Shown here in pieces: positions 9,502 to 19,443 of a stretch of DNA of 64,000 bases. A program made the position numbers and the translations under genes. This stretch comes from Sandaracinobacteroides hominis (GTDB lineage: Bacteria > Pseudomonadota > Alphaproteobacteria > Sphingomonadales > Sphingomonadaceae), in the NCBI RefSeq assembly GCF_016464365.1, contig NZ_JADCUC010000005.1:186001-250000 (forward strand), given 5' to 3'. The number at the start of each line of letters is the position of its first letter. The stretch's first letter is position 1. The notes beneath the pieces are model-generated. The model saw nothing but the letters and a program-made list of their open reading frames with translations, was not told the DNA's origin and made no database searches.

Positions 9502-10349
9502 CTGCAATCCAGATCGACTGGGCCGCAACGCAGGCCGCCATCGAAGCCGCCTGGGACCAGCGCGACACGCTCTCGCCCGCCGACAGCACCGCTGCAGCCG
9601 CCGTCGAAGCCGCAATCGCCGGCCTCGATTCAGGCGCCGTCCGCGTCGCCGAACGCCAGCCGGACGGCTTCTGGCAGGTCAACCAGTGGCTGAAAAAGGC
9701 GGTCCTCCTCAGCTTCCGCCTCAACGGCAACAGCGTGGCAGAGGGCGCCGGCGCCCCTGCCTTCGACAAGGTGCCGCAGAAGACCGCCGGCTGGGGCCAG
9801 AACCGCTTTGCCGAAGCCGGCTTCCGCATGGTCCCGGGAGCAATAGCCCGGCGCGGCGCCTTCATTGCCCCCGGCGTCGTTCTCATGCCCAGCTTCGTCA
9901 ACATCGGCGCCTATGTGGGCGAGGGTACGATGGTCGATACCTGGGCGACCGTCGGCAGCTGTGCGCAGATCGGTTCCAACGTCCATATTTCCGGCGGGGC
10001 CGGCATTGGCGGCGTGCTGGAGCCGCTGCAGGCGGGCCCGGTCATCATCGAGGACGGCGCCTTTATCGGCGCCCGTTCCGAAGTGGCAGAGGGCGTCATC
10101 GTCCGTGAAGGCGCCGTCCTCTCGATGGGCGTCTTCCTCGGCGCCTCCACCAAGATCGTCGACCGCGCCACCGGCGAGGTCTTCATCGGCGAAGTGCCGC
10201 CCTATGCCGTCGTGGTGCCCGGCACGCTTCCGGGGAAGCCGCTGCCAGACGGCACCCCAGGCCCCAACCTCGCCTGCGCCGTCATCGTCAAGCGCGTCGA
10301 TGCCCGCACCCGCGCCAAGACCGGCGTCAACGAACTCTTGCGGGATTAA
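9498..10349 (+). CDS. dapD: 2,3,4,5-tetrahydropyridine-2,6-dicarboxylate N-succinyltransferase
   Basis: DapD transfers succinyl from succinyl-CoA to tetrahydrodipicolinate in the succinylase branch of lysine/diaminopimelate synthesis. The 283-residue product has the N-terminal helical region followed by a left-handed beta-helix of hexapeptide repeats (for example [20 protein letters not shown] and [17 protein letters not shown]). The C-terminus is the conserved [14 protein letters not shown]. The ATG overlaps the nucleotidase stop, and the upstream in-frame codons lie inside that gene, so this start is preferred. The length is normal for the family. Confidence 0.96.
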   Translation: MTAIQIDWAATQAAIEAAWDQRDTLSPADSTAAAAVEAAIAGLDSGAVRVAERQPDGFWQVNQWLKKAVLLSFRLNGNSVAEGAGAPAFDKVPQKTAGWGQNRFAEAGFRMVPGAIARRGAFIAPGVVLMPSFVNIGAYVGEGTMVDTWATVGSCAQIGSNVHISGGAGIGGVLEPLQAGPVIIEDGAFIGARSEVAEGVIVREGAVLSMGVFLGASTKIVDRATGEVFIGEVPPYAVVVPGTLPGKPLPDGTPGPNLACAVIVKRVDARTRAKTGVNELLRD

Positions 10350-10398
10350 GGCCTCCGCCTCAGTCTATGAAGCCGGGCAACAAGGGAAGATTCAGGAT

Positions 10399-10800
10399 AT
10401 GCGGCTCACCTTTCTCGCGGCAGCTCTGCTGGCGGCATCGCCAGTCCTCGCAGCCAAGCAGATGACCCCGTCGGGCGTCTGGCAAAGCCCCGGCGGCAAC
10501 ACCCGCCTGCGCATCTCCAAATGCGGCGCCAACATCTGCGGCAAGGTCGCCTGGGCCAGCGAGCGCGCCAAGGCCGACGCCGCGCGGGGCGGTCACCCCA
10601 ACCTTGTCGGCATGCAGCTGTTCGAGGATTTCAGCCGCACCGGCGCCAACACGTTCAACGGCCGGGTCTTCGTCCCCGACATCAACCGCCGCTTCAACGG
10701 CACCCTCACCATGGACAGCGCCACCAGCATCACCGTGCGCGGCTGCCTGGTGCGCAACTCGGGCTGCCGCAGCGAAGTCTGGACGCGGGTCGGCAACTGA
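10399..10800 (+). CDS. DUF2147 family exported protein
   Basis: The 133-residue protein has a signal peptide (MRLTFLAAALLAASPVLA). It is followed by GVWQSPGGNTRLRISKCGANICGKVAWAS and, near the C-terminus, VRGCLVRNSGCRSEVWTRV. A tryptophan after the signal and an ICG-x-V motif are typical of the DUF2147 family of small periplasmic proteins. Four cysteines (SKC, NIC, RGC, SGC) could form two disulfides in the periplasm. The gene is 49 bp after dapD on the same strand and may be read through from it. The molecular function is unknown. Confidence 0.85.
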   Translation: MRLTFLAAALLAASPVLAAKQMTPSGVWQSPGGNTRLRISKCGANICGKVAWASERAKADAARGGHPNLVGMQLFEDFSRTGANTFNGRVFVPDINRRFNGTLTMDSATSITVRGCLVRNSGCRSEVWTRVGN

Positions 10801-10859
10801 CCCCAAAACCCCGCTCGCCACTTCAGGAGCGATGAAATTCTTTTGGCTTGCCTCGTCAC

Positions 10860-10990
10860 CGGCTCTCGCCTGCCTGAGCCACCGAAGGCGCGGTCTTCAG
10901 CGCCGATCCAGCGCTCGCTGCGCTTGCCAGCTACCTGCAGGTAGCCGGTCTGCGCTTGGTAACCCGCCTCGGGGCTGAAAACCGCGTCAA
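10860..10990. repeat. Possible dispersed intergenic element with a 16-bp palindrome
   Basis: The non-coding stretch between DUF2147 (+) and the dienelactone hydrolase (-) contains a perfect 16-bp palindrome, GCTACCTGCAGGTAGC, at 10930-10945. It is flanked by direct copies of TGCGCTTG. The minus-strand translation gives a peptide ending AKRISSLLK. I have an impression of having seen such peptides as spurious ORFs in sphingomonad genomes, but I cannot verify this. It differs in sequence from the four-hairpin repeats elsewhere in the window and occurs once here. Confidence 0.3.
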
Positions 10991-11024
10991 AATGCCTCCC
11001 GTTCGCGGGTTCATGTCCTGACAG

Positions 11025-11052
11025 GGAGGGGCCGCGCGCGGCGCGGCCCTCC
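11025..11052. terminator. GC-rich hairpin between convergent genes
   Basis: GGAGGGGCCGCGC pairs with GCGCGGCCCTCC with one bulged G. It lies between the convergent DUF2147 and dienelactone hydrolase genes and is 4 bp from the latter's stop. There is no clear U-tract on either strand, so intrinsic termination is only a possibility. Confidence 0.35.
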
Positions 11053-11056
11053 GGTT

Positions 11057-11770
11057 TCAACCGAACACTTCGTCCAGATGCACCCGCATCGCCGCCCAGG
11101 AGCGGCGATCCGTGTTCTCCTCATATATGATGGTCGGCATCAGCTGGCCCTTCGCCTCCGGGTTGGTGAAGCTGTGCTTCGCACCCGTGTAGGCGATGGT
11201 CTGGCAATCGGCCTTCGCCGCTGCCATCTCGTCCAGGAAGGCCATAAGATGCGCATGCGGAACCAGCTCGTCCTCAGCGCCATGGCACACCAGGATCTTT
11301 GCCGTCACCACGCCCGCCTGCGCCGGGGCGGGCGTATCCAGCGCGCCATGGAAGCTTACCACCCCCAGCACATCCGGATTGCCGCTGCGCGCCAGTTCCA
11401 GCACGGTCCGCCCGCCAAAGCAGTAACCAATGGCGGCAATCCGCCCGTCACAGGCTTCGTGTCCCTTCAGCGCCGTCACCGCCGCCGCCACGCGCCCGCG
11501 CAGCTTCGGCGCGTCCGCCGCCAGATCGCCGATGATCTTGAACGCCTCCGGCGGATCGGCGGGGATCAGCCGGTCGCCAAAGATGTCAGCCGCCAGCGCG
11601 ATATAGCCCAGCTCGGCCAGCATCTTTACCCGCCGCTGCACCTGTGCGCCCAGGCCCCAGGCCTCGTGCACCGCCACAACCCCGGGGCGCTTGCCCGGAA
11701 ACTTCGCTGGATCGGGCAGCTCCAGCACGCCCAGGCAGCGCTGGCCGCCGTCGAAATATTCGAAGTCCAT
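11057..11770 (-). CDS. Dienelactone hydrolase family protein
   Basis: This 237-residue alpha/beta hydrolase has the cysteine nucleophile elbow of dienelactone hydrolases (AIGYCFGG). The acid appears in CHGAEDELVPH and the catalytic histidine in TGAKHSFTNPEA. An oxyanion segment VAVHEAWGL lies near residue 35. Family members open carboxymethylenebutenolide rings in aromatic degradation, but many bacterial paralogues are general esterases of unknown substrate. No ring-cleavage genes are nearby, so a catabolic role is not supported. The gene is 12 bp downstream of the peroxiredoxin on the same strand. Confidence 0.9.
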   Translation of the reverse strand: MDFEYFDGGQRCLGVLELPDPAKFPGKRPGVVAVHEAWGLGAQVQRRVKMLAELGYIALAADIFGDRLIPADPPEAFKIIGDLAADAPKLRGRVAAAVTALKGHEACDGRIAAIGYCFGGRTVLELARSGNPDVLGVVSFHGALDTPAPAQAGVVTAKILVCHGAEDELVPHAHLMAFLDEMAAAKADCQTIAYTGAKHSFTNPEAKGQLMPTIIYEENTDRRSWAAMRVHLDEVFG

Positions 11771-11782
11771 GGCTGCGCCCCC

Positions 11783-12265
11783 TTACAGCTGGCTCAGCAG
11801 ATGCTCGGCCGACGAAACCTTGAACGCACCCGGCTCCTCGACGTTCAGCTCGGTAACCTTGCCGTCCTTCACCAGCATCGAAAAGCGCTGCGCCCGCGTT
11901 CCCATGCCGAAACGCGAACCGTCCATCGTCAGCCCCAGCGCCTTGGCGAAGTCGCCATTGCCGTCGGCCAGCATGGTGATCTTGCCCTCGGCCCCCGAAG
12001 CCTTGGCCCAGGCGCCCATCACAAAGGCGTCGTTCACGCTCAGGCAGACGATCTCGTCGATGCCCTTGCCGCCGATCTCGTCCGCCTTCTCGATAAAGCC
12101 CGGCAGGTGCTTCGCCGAGCAGGTGGGGGTAAAGGCGCCCGGCACCGCAAACAGCGCCACGGTGCGGCCGCCAAACAGCTCGTTCGTGTCGACCGGGGCA
12201 GGGCCGTTCTCGGTCATCTTCGTCAGAACTGCGTGCGGAACGCTATCGCCAACCTTGATCGTCAT
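11783..12265 (-). CDS. Peroxiredoxin, Prx5/AhpE-like type
   Basis: The 160-residue cytosolic peroxiredoxin has the peroxidatic motif PGAFTPTCS with Cys49. A second Cys74 (DEIVCLSVND) is at the position found in many Prx5-type enzymes, and the C-terminal resolving Cys of some members is absent. It reduces H2O2 and organic or peroxynitrite peroxides using a thiol donor. GGGAGA lies about 8 nt before the ATG. It is probably the first gene of a short unit with the dienelactone hydrolase, and the upstream region faces the divergent yqgE. Confidence 0.93.
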   Translation of the reverse strand: MTIKVGDSVPHAVLTKMTENGPAPVDTNELFGGRTVALFAVPGAFTPTCSAKHLPGFIEKADEIGGKGIDEIVCLSVNDAFVMGAWAKASGAEGKITMLADGNGDFAKALGLTMDGSRFGMGTRAQRFSMLVKDGKVTELNVEEPGAFKVSSAEHLLSQL

Positions 12266-12376
12266 CTCTGATCTCCCTCAACGTGCTAAACCAACTCGAT
12301 AAACGGCGTTAATGCCCCAATCCCATCCCGTCTACCGCCTGTTCATGACAGTGGCTTCGTCCTATTGGCCTCGGAA

Positions 12377-12937
12377 ATGAACCAGCCGATTTCCCTTTCG
12401 GGCCAGTTCCTGCTGGCAATGCCCGGCATCGGCGACCCACGCTTTGAAAACAGCGTGATCGCCATTTGCGCGCATGATGCAGGCGGCGCTTTCGGATTAT
12501 GCCTGCACCAACGGGCCGAAGGCCTCACTGTTCCGGAACTGATGCGGCAGCTGAAGATCGATCCGGGCGAAACGGCGGAAATCCCGGTCCTGCTGGGCGG
12601 CCCGGTACAGACCGATCGCGGCTTTGTTCTGCATTCCCCGGACTGGAGCGGCGACGATACCAGCCATGTGGCAGGCCGCTGGGCGCTTACCGGCACCCGC
12701 GACGTGCTCGAAGCCATCGCCAGGGGGGAGGGGCCCAGACACTGGATTGCCGCCGTCGGCTATTCCGGCTGGGGCAGTGGACAGCTGGAGGGCGAACTCC
12801 ACCAGCACGGCTGGTTCCAGACTCCCGCCACCATGGCCCTCATCTGGAAAACCGCGATGGCCGACCGCTGGCGCGAAGGTTTCGCCGCCTCCGGCATCGA
12901 TATAAGGCTCCTGTCCGCCGACATAGGAAACGCATGA
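12377..12937 (+). CDS. YqgE/AlgH family protein
   Basis: The 186-residue protein matches the UPF0301/YqgE family: it starts with LSGQFLLAMPGIGDPRFENSV and contains PVLLGGPVQTDRGFVLH, then GYSGWGSGQLEGE. The role of the family is not established biochemically. An in-frame TTG at 12365 is an alternative start, but ATG 12377 places the conserved SGQFLLAMP segment at the usual distance from the N-terminus. It is divergent from the peroxiredoxin and followed by a degenerate repeat unit. Confidence 0.88.
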   Translation: MNQPISLSGQFLLAMPGIGDPRFENSVIAICAHDAGGAFGLCLHQRAEGLTVPELMRQLKIDPGETAEIPVLLGGPVQTDRGFVLHSPDWSGDDTSHVAGRWALTGTRDVLEAIARGEGPRHWIAAVGYSGWGSGQLEGELHQHGWFQTPATMALIWKTAMADRWREGFAASGIDIRLLSADIGNA

Positions 12938-12944
12938 GACTTGT

Positions 12945-13035
12945 CTGCGGCGCTCCGCGCCTGCTCCGCGCCCTCTCCGCGCACGCGCACGGGCGCACAG
13001 TCGCGCTTGCGAACGCTTCGGGTTCGGGTTGGCTG
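12945..13035. repeat. Degenerate copy of the four-hairpin intergenic repeat
   Basis: This lies just after yqgE. The first hairpin is perfect (GGCGC-tcc-GCGCC, 12949-12961). A GCGC-acagtc-GCGC hairpin follows at about 13000, and then a weak CGAA...TTCG. The order and spacing match the better copies at 15.73 kb on the same strand, but stems 2 and 4 have decayed. Confidence 0.6.
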
Positions 13036-13180
13036 CGCATTGCTGCGACTGCGATAAGAAACAGGAGAGCGCCTTCCCGCACTTGACGTTGGGGAAGGGC
13101 TGGTCTTTCACGCCCGGACTATCGCGGGTTCAGCCCGACATGATTTTCGCGGGGCCCACCCGCATCAGGGAGACGCCGAC

Positions 13181-15175
<1,995 letters not shown>

Positions 15176-15353
15176 CCGCCGCTTCCGGATTGCAGCCCGA
15201 AAGGGTTGCAATCCTTGACAATGCCGGCGTTGCTTTCCCTGCGTTAACCGCGCACTATGCTCCAGACATTAGGGTCAACCGGAACAAGAAATAACGTAAC
15301 CGTCCGTTGAATTCACGATCGGGCGAAACGAACAAAAACCGGGAGTATTGGTA

Positions 15354-15629
15354 ATGCGCAGCGTTCTGAAGTATTCGATAAGTGCAACCGTCGCCTTTAT
15401 AGCCGCATCTCCGGCATTCGCTTCGGCATCTGCGGTGCCTCTCGATTTCCTGCTGGAGCCGCATACTTGGGTCTTCGGCGTTGCCGCCCTCGCCATGGTC
15501 GGGCTCGCAGCCGGAAACGGCATCGGCAGCCGCGAAAAGGCACCCAAGCCCAGGCCCTACGCCCCCCATCTCACCATGCAGCACCCGGTTCCCGCCAACG
15601 AGGCAGGGCAGCTCGCAGACGCGGCCTGA
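15354..15629 (+). CDS. Small membrane protein, unknown function
   Basis: The 91-residue protein is preceded by GGGAG 8 nt before the ATG. It has an N-terminal signal or anchor (SATVAFIAASPAFASASA) and a second hydrophobic segment, HTWVFGVAALAMVGLAAG, followed by a basic Pro-rich tail. LEPHTWVFG...GLAAG weakly recalls the PEP-CTERM sorting helix, but the Arg cluster does not immediately follow, so I do not call it one. Good start signals and an isolated location support a real gene. I do not recognise the family. Confidence 0.6.
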   Translation: MRSVLKYSISATVAFIAASPAFASASAVPLDFLLEPHTWVFGVAALAMVGLAAGNGIGSREKAPKPRPYAPHLTMQHPVPANEAGQLADAA

Positions 15630-15730
15630 ATCCGGATAACCAAGCGGCAAAGGCGGACTCTACCGCCTGCCATTCTCTTCTTGCAAAAATTGGGGTCGGC
15701 GCCCTTGGCGCCGGCCCTTTCCTTTTCTTG

Positions 15731-15866
15731 TGCGGCCTGCGGCCGGTTCCGCGCATTTGCGCGGGCGCGCAGTCGCGCTTGCGCGCTTCGCGCGGTTCTT
15801 GTCTGCGCAGTTCCGCGCCTTTGCGCGGGCGCGCAGTCGCGCTTGCGGGCTCCGCCCGGTCTTTGT
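15731..15866. repeat. Two tandem units of the four-hairpin repeat
   Basis: Two units with a 64-bp period lie between the convergent small membrane gene and htrA. Each contains TTCCGCGC-NTTT-GCGCGG, then GCGC-agtc-GCGC, then a third stem that differs between copies: GCGCG..CGCG in unit 1 and CGGGC-tcc-GCCCG in unit 2. Unit 1 is preceded by CGGCC-tgc-GGCCG. The orientation is opposite to that of the arrays at 24.4 and 48.2 kb. Confidence 0.85.
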
Positions 15867-15882
15867 CCGGCCGATGTTTCGC

Positions 15883-17367
15883 TTATGCCGCCGCCCTGCA
15901 ACCAAAGCTGCGCGGTGCCTGGAACAGGCATTCCACCCGCTGACCGCCGCGGTTGATCCCGAACAGCGTGCGTTGCGGCGAAGCGCCCAGCGCCGAATTC
16001 ACTTCACCGACGCTCCCCACCCTCTGCCCGTTGATGCTCTCCACGATGTCGCCCGGCCGCGGAAAGCCGGTCTGCGCGGCAGGAGCCTGCGGCGGCACCT
16101 GCACGACCACCACGCCCTTCTCCGGCAACCCGGCGCCCAGCTCCTGCGCCAGCGCCGGCGACAGATTGGCGATCGATACCCCCGCCAGGATGCTGCCGTT
16201 GGGGAGTTGCGTCAGCTGCCGCGCCGGGCTTTCCGGCGGCGCCGACAGCTGCATCTTCAGGTTCTGCGCTGTCCCGCCACGAACAATGGTCAGCGTCACG
16301 CTCTCGCCCACCGGCTGCGTCGCAATCTGATAGCGCAGCGACGACGGGTCGAAAACTTCCTTGCCATCGATCGCATAGACGATATCGCCCGGCTTCAGTC
16401 CGGCCAGAGCCGATGGCGACCCAGCCGAAACGCCAGTCACCAGCATCCCCGTCGGCCGCTCCAGCCCGGCCTGCTGCGCAGCCTGCAGCGTCAAGGCCTC
16501 GCCTTCCACGCCGATCCAGGCGGTCACCAGCTTCCCGCCCGAGGCCCCGCGCAGGAAGATCTTCACCATGTTCGACGGGATCGCAAAGCCAAGTCCGATC
16601 GAGCCACCATCCTGACCGCCGGTCAGGATCGCCGAATTGATGCCGATCACCTCGCCGTTCATCGAGGCAAGCGCGCCGCCCGAATTGCCCTGGTTGATGG
16701 CGGCATCGGTCTGGATGAAGAATTGCGTGTCGGAAACGCCGATCCCGGTGCGGGCCGTCGCCGAAACTATGCCCTGCGTCACCGTCTGGCCTACGCCAAA
16801 CGGATTGCCGATCGCCAACACCAGGTCGCCAACCTGGGCGCGGTCGCTGTCCCCCAGCCTGGCGGCCGGCAGTGCCGCGCCCTTCGGGTCGATCTGCAGC
16901 AGCGCCAGGTCGAGCCGCGGCTCGGCAAACAGCAGCTTCGCCGGATATTCGCGGCGATCGGAAAGCGCCACGACGATCTGATCGGCACCCTGCACCACAT
17001 GGTTGTTGGTGATGACCAGCCCTGCCTTGTCGACGATTACCCCGGAGCCGAGTGAATTCTCGACCCGCGGCTGGCTGTCGAACACCGAGAAGAACGGGCT
17101 CATCTGCTGCCGTTGGCGCACCACCCGCGCCGTGAAGATATTCACGACGGCCGGCTGCACCGCCTTGGCGACCGGCGCGAAGGACAGATTGACCTGCGCC
17201 ATGCCGCTGGGCACCGTACGTGGCGCCTCGCCACCCGTCGCCCGCGCAAGCTCAGCGACGTCTTGTGCGGAAGCTGTGCCCAAACCGTTGAAATTATTTA
17301 TCGAAAGCGCCAGCGCCAGACCACCCACAGCCCCCGCCGCCAGCAACGCCATGCCCTTGATCTTCAT
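15883..17367 (-). CDS. Do/HtrA-family periplasmic serine protease
   Basis: This 494-residue protein quality-control protease has a membrane anchor or signal (ALLAAGAVGGLALALSI). The catalytic triad is His123 (NNHVVQGAD), Asp153 (RLDLALLQID) and Ser229 (NQGNSGGAL), followed by two PDZ domains at roughly 270-365 and 400-480. The start used is MKIKGMALL, with GGAGGA upstream; an in-frame codon 11 residues earlier is less likely. The C-terminal tail is Cys-containing (ECLFQAPRSFGCRA), which is unusual for DegP. It degrades or refolds misfolded envelope proteins and is probably induced by envelope stress. Confidence 0.93.
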   Translation of the reverse strand: MKIKGMALLAAGAVGGLALALSINNFNGLGTASAQDVAELARATGGEAPRTVPSGMAQVNLSFAPVAKAVQPAVVNIFTARVVRQRQQMSPFFSVFDSQPRVENSLGSGVIVDKAGLVITNNHVVQGADQIVVALSDRREYPAKLLFAEPRLDLALLQIDPKGAALPAARLGDSDRAQVGDLVLAIGNPFGVGQTVTQGIVSATARTGIGVSDTQFFIQTDAAINQGNSGGALASMNGEVIGINSAILTGGQDGGSIGLGFAIPSNMVKIFLRGASGGKLVTAWIGVEGEALTLQAAQQAGLERPTGMLVTGVSAGSPSALAGLKPGDIVYAIDGKEVFDPSSLRYQIATQPVGESVTLTIVRGGTAQNLKMQLSAPPESPARQLTQLPNGSILAGVSIANLSPALAQELGAGLPEKGVVVVQVPPQAPAAQTGFPRPGDIVESINGQRVGSVGEVNSALGASPQRTLFGINRGGQRVECLFQAPRSFGCRAAA

Positions 17368-17584
17368 TCGACTGCCTGTTCCTCCAGCCTGACCCTGCAA
17401 CAGATTGTCGCGGCCCGTTCAGCTTGCAAGCCCCTGAAGCAAGGCAATTGAAGCACGGCTGAACGGCAAGCCGGATGGCCCCGAAATCCCCCCTTTGACA
17501 AATGCGTCCAGCGATTCCAGCATGCGCGTTCCCGATCGGGAGCATCAAGATGCCCAACGCAGGCGACGACAGAAACCAGCCCCC

Positions 17585-18367
17585 ATGGCCTCGCTAAGCA
17601 GCCTGCCCTCGGCCGGCGCTGCGCAACGGCTCGACACCGGGCTGCTGCTGCGCGCCTATTCCGCCGGGCTCTTCCCCATGGCCGACACACGCGAGGCCGA
17701 GGATGTCTTCTGGGTCGAGCCCCGGCGTCGCGGAATCCTGCCACTGCAGGATTTTCACCTGTCGCGTTCGCTTGCCAAGGTGCTGAAGCAGGAACGCTTC
17801 CGCCACAGCTGCGACAACGCCTTCGAATCGGTCATCGCCGAATGCGCCGCCGCCACGGCTGACCGGCAACAAAGCTGGATCAACGCCAGCATCGAAGACG
17901 CCTATTGCCGCCTCCATGCCGAAGGCCACGCCCACTCCATAGAGACATGGGACAGGGAGGGCCGGCTCGTCGGCGGCCTCTATGGCGTCCGCATCGGCGC
18001 CGCGTTTTTCGGCGAAAGCATGTTCAGCCGCGCCACCGACGCCTCCAAGGCCGCACTCGCGCACCTCGTTGTCCGTCTGCGCGTCGGCGGTTTCCGCCTA
18101 CTCGATACCCAGTTCCTCACCGCCCATCTCGCCAGCTTCGGCGGCGTCGAGGTAAAGCGCACCCAGTATCTCGCCATGCTCAATGCTGCGACCAGCCACC
18201 CGGCGGATTGGCGGCTACTCGACCATCTGCAGGAAACGCAGCGCTATTCCGACGGTGGAGAGGGCGCCGCAGCAGCCGGCTTGCGGGCCGGCCGCTTCGA
18301 TGGCGAGGCAGGCGGCTTGGGGCCATCCGGAAAGTGCATCGCGCAGCTCTTGAGCCAGACATCATAG
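17585..18367 (+). CDS. aat: Leucyl/phenylalanyl-tRNA--protein transferase
   Basis: Aat adds Leu or Phe from aminoacyl-tRNA to proteins with N-terminal Arg/Lys, marking them for ClpS/ClpAP (N-end rule). The 260-residue product has LLLRAYSAGLFPMAD, the WVEPRRRGILPL segment, the conserved FGESMFSRATDASKAAL core and the family-typical C-terminus ending SQTS. The ATG at 17585 gives the usual N-terminus; a 30-codon upstream extension is rejected as low in conservation. Its last 124 bases overlap the convergent DUF2155 gene in antisense, and both C-termini look genuine. Confidence 0.94.
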   Translation: MASLSSLPSAGAAQRLDTGLLLRAYSAGLFPMADTREAEDVFWVEPRRRGILPLQDFHLSRSLAKVLKQERFRHSCDNAFESVIAECAAATADRQQSWINASIEDAYCRLHAEGHAHSIETWDREGRLVGGLYGVRIGAAFFGESMFSRATDASKAALAHLVVRLRVGGFRLLDTQFLTAHLASFGGVEVKRTQYLAMLNAATSHPADWRLLDHLQETQRYSDGGEGAAAAGLRAGRFDGEAGGLGPSGKCIAQLLSQTS

Positions 18368-18936
18368 ACCGGATGCACAAACGGATTGAGCGAAGGCGAT
18401 TCGGCAAACAGCCAGCCTGAAAACACCGTCCGCAGCGCCGGCTTCGGCTTGCCCTGCAGCGTCGGCGGCTGCTCCACCACCTGCACAAAGGCCGCCGACT
18501 GCTTGCGCTCGAACGGTTGCGTCCGCTCGCAGGTCCGCATGATCCCGGACAGCCGGCCGAACTGGAACCGCTCGCCGGGCTTCAGCGTGAAATCAGCCGT
18601 CGTTCCCAGCCGCTTGTCCAGCACGCCGATCACGCCGATGCGCTCGCCGGGTGCCGGCTCCGGCGCAACCGGCTTGCGCGGGGCGGCCGGCGCGGCCGCC
18701 GCAGGTGCCGGCGTCGCGCGTGGCAAGGCCGGCGCCTCAGGCTCAGCCGCAACAGCAGGAGTTGGCGCAGGCGCGCGCGGCGCAGGTGTCGGAACAGGGG
18801 CAGGCGGCGGGGCTGCCGGCTCGACGACAGCCGGCTGCGCAACCGGCGCCGGGGTCTCGGTGGCTTCCTGCGCAACCGCCACGCCAACCGTCCCCAGGAG
18901 CATCGATGCTCCCAGCAACGCCAGTCGGGCCGTCAT
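18244..18936 (-). CDS. DUF2155 domain protein, exported
   Basis: The 230-residue protein has a signal peptide (RLALLGASMLLGTVGVAVAQ). A long Pro/Ala/Glu linker runs from about residue 25 to 95, and then the DUF2155 domain: IGVIGVLDKRLGTTADFTLKPG, ERTQPFERKQSAAFVQV, and HPVYDVWLKSC near the end. After that Cys comes a low-complexity Pro/Lys tail encoded antisense to the end of aat. The start overlaps the mlaD stop (ATGA). In Alphaproteobacteria this family sits next to NDUFA12 and mlaD; its function is unknown, but the location suggests an envelope role. Confidence 0.88.
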   Translation of the reverse strand: MTARLALLGASMLLGTVGVAVAQEATETPAPVAQPAVVEPAAPPPAPVPTPAPRAPAPTPAVAAEPEAPALPRATPAPAAAAPAAPRKPVAPEPAPGERIGVIGVLDKRLGTTADFTLKPGERFQFGRLSGIMRTCERTQPFERKQSAAFVQVVEQPPTLQGKPKPALRTVFSGWLFAESPSLNPFVHPVYDVWLKSCAMHFPDGPKPPASPSKRPARKPAAAAPSPPSE

Positions 18937-19436
18937 TCGCTCGCCGCCGGGGCCGCTTCCGTCTTGTCCTTGCTGTCCGAAGATCCGCCGCTGCGGTTGA
19001 TCACCGATCCGATCAGCCCCATCAGGTCGGTCGACCCTTGCGTGTCGGTTATCTCGTCGCCTGGCGCCAACTGCTCGGTGTCGCCACCCGGCACCAGCGA
19101 AATGAAGCTCCCGCCCAGCAGGCCTTCCGAGGTGATGGCGGCGGAACTGTCCAGCGGCAGCTTCACCTTGCTGTCCACCGAAATCGTCGTCACCGCCTGA
19201 TAGCTCGTCGGGTCCAGCTTCTGCGCCGTGACGCTGCCCACCTTCAGCCCGGAAACCCGCACGTCGGAACCCACGGAGATCCCGGACGCATTGGGAAAGC
19301 GCGCGGTCAGCAGATAGCTGTCACTGCCGCTCGATCCGGTGCGCCCCAACGCAAACACCATGAACCAGACGGCAATCGCCACCACGGCCAGGCCGGCCAG
19401 AGCTTCGGCGACATGATCCTTCAAAAGCTGCGGCAT
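18933..19436 (-). CDS. mlaD: MlaD-family lipid-transport substrate-binding protein
   Basis: The 167-residue protein has one N-terminal membrane helix (ALAGLAVVAIAVWFMVFAL) and an MCE domain (YLLTARFPNASGISVGSDVRVSGLKVGSV). MlaD hexamers bind phospholipid in the periplasm and work with the MlaEFB ABC complex in retrograde lipid transport. Starting at MPQLLKDH, the gene lies 7 bp after the NDUFA12 stop. The mlaE and mlaF genes at 62.8 kb are unlinked, so whether this MlaD pairs with them is uncertain. Confidence 0.9.
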   Translation of the reverse strand: MPQLLKDHVAEALAGLAVVAIAVWFMVFALGRTGSSGSDSYLLTARFPNASGISVGSDVRVSGLKVGSVTAQKLDPTSYQAVTTISVDSKVKLPLDSSAAITSEGLLGGSFISLVPGGDTEQLAPGDEITDTQGSTDLMGLIGSVINRSGGSSDSKDKTEAAPAASE

Positions 19437-19443
19437 GGAAATC

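Noticed and set aside
8743-9615. N-terminal extension of the S8 protease gene
   Set aside because: It would be antisense to the HAD nucleotidase gene and part of dapD, and would bury the lipoprotein signal peptide.
10593-11060. Minus-strand frame of 155 codons across the DUF2147 3' end
   Set aside because: No ribosome-binding site, antisense to a well-supported gene, and it appears to be translation of an intergenic element.
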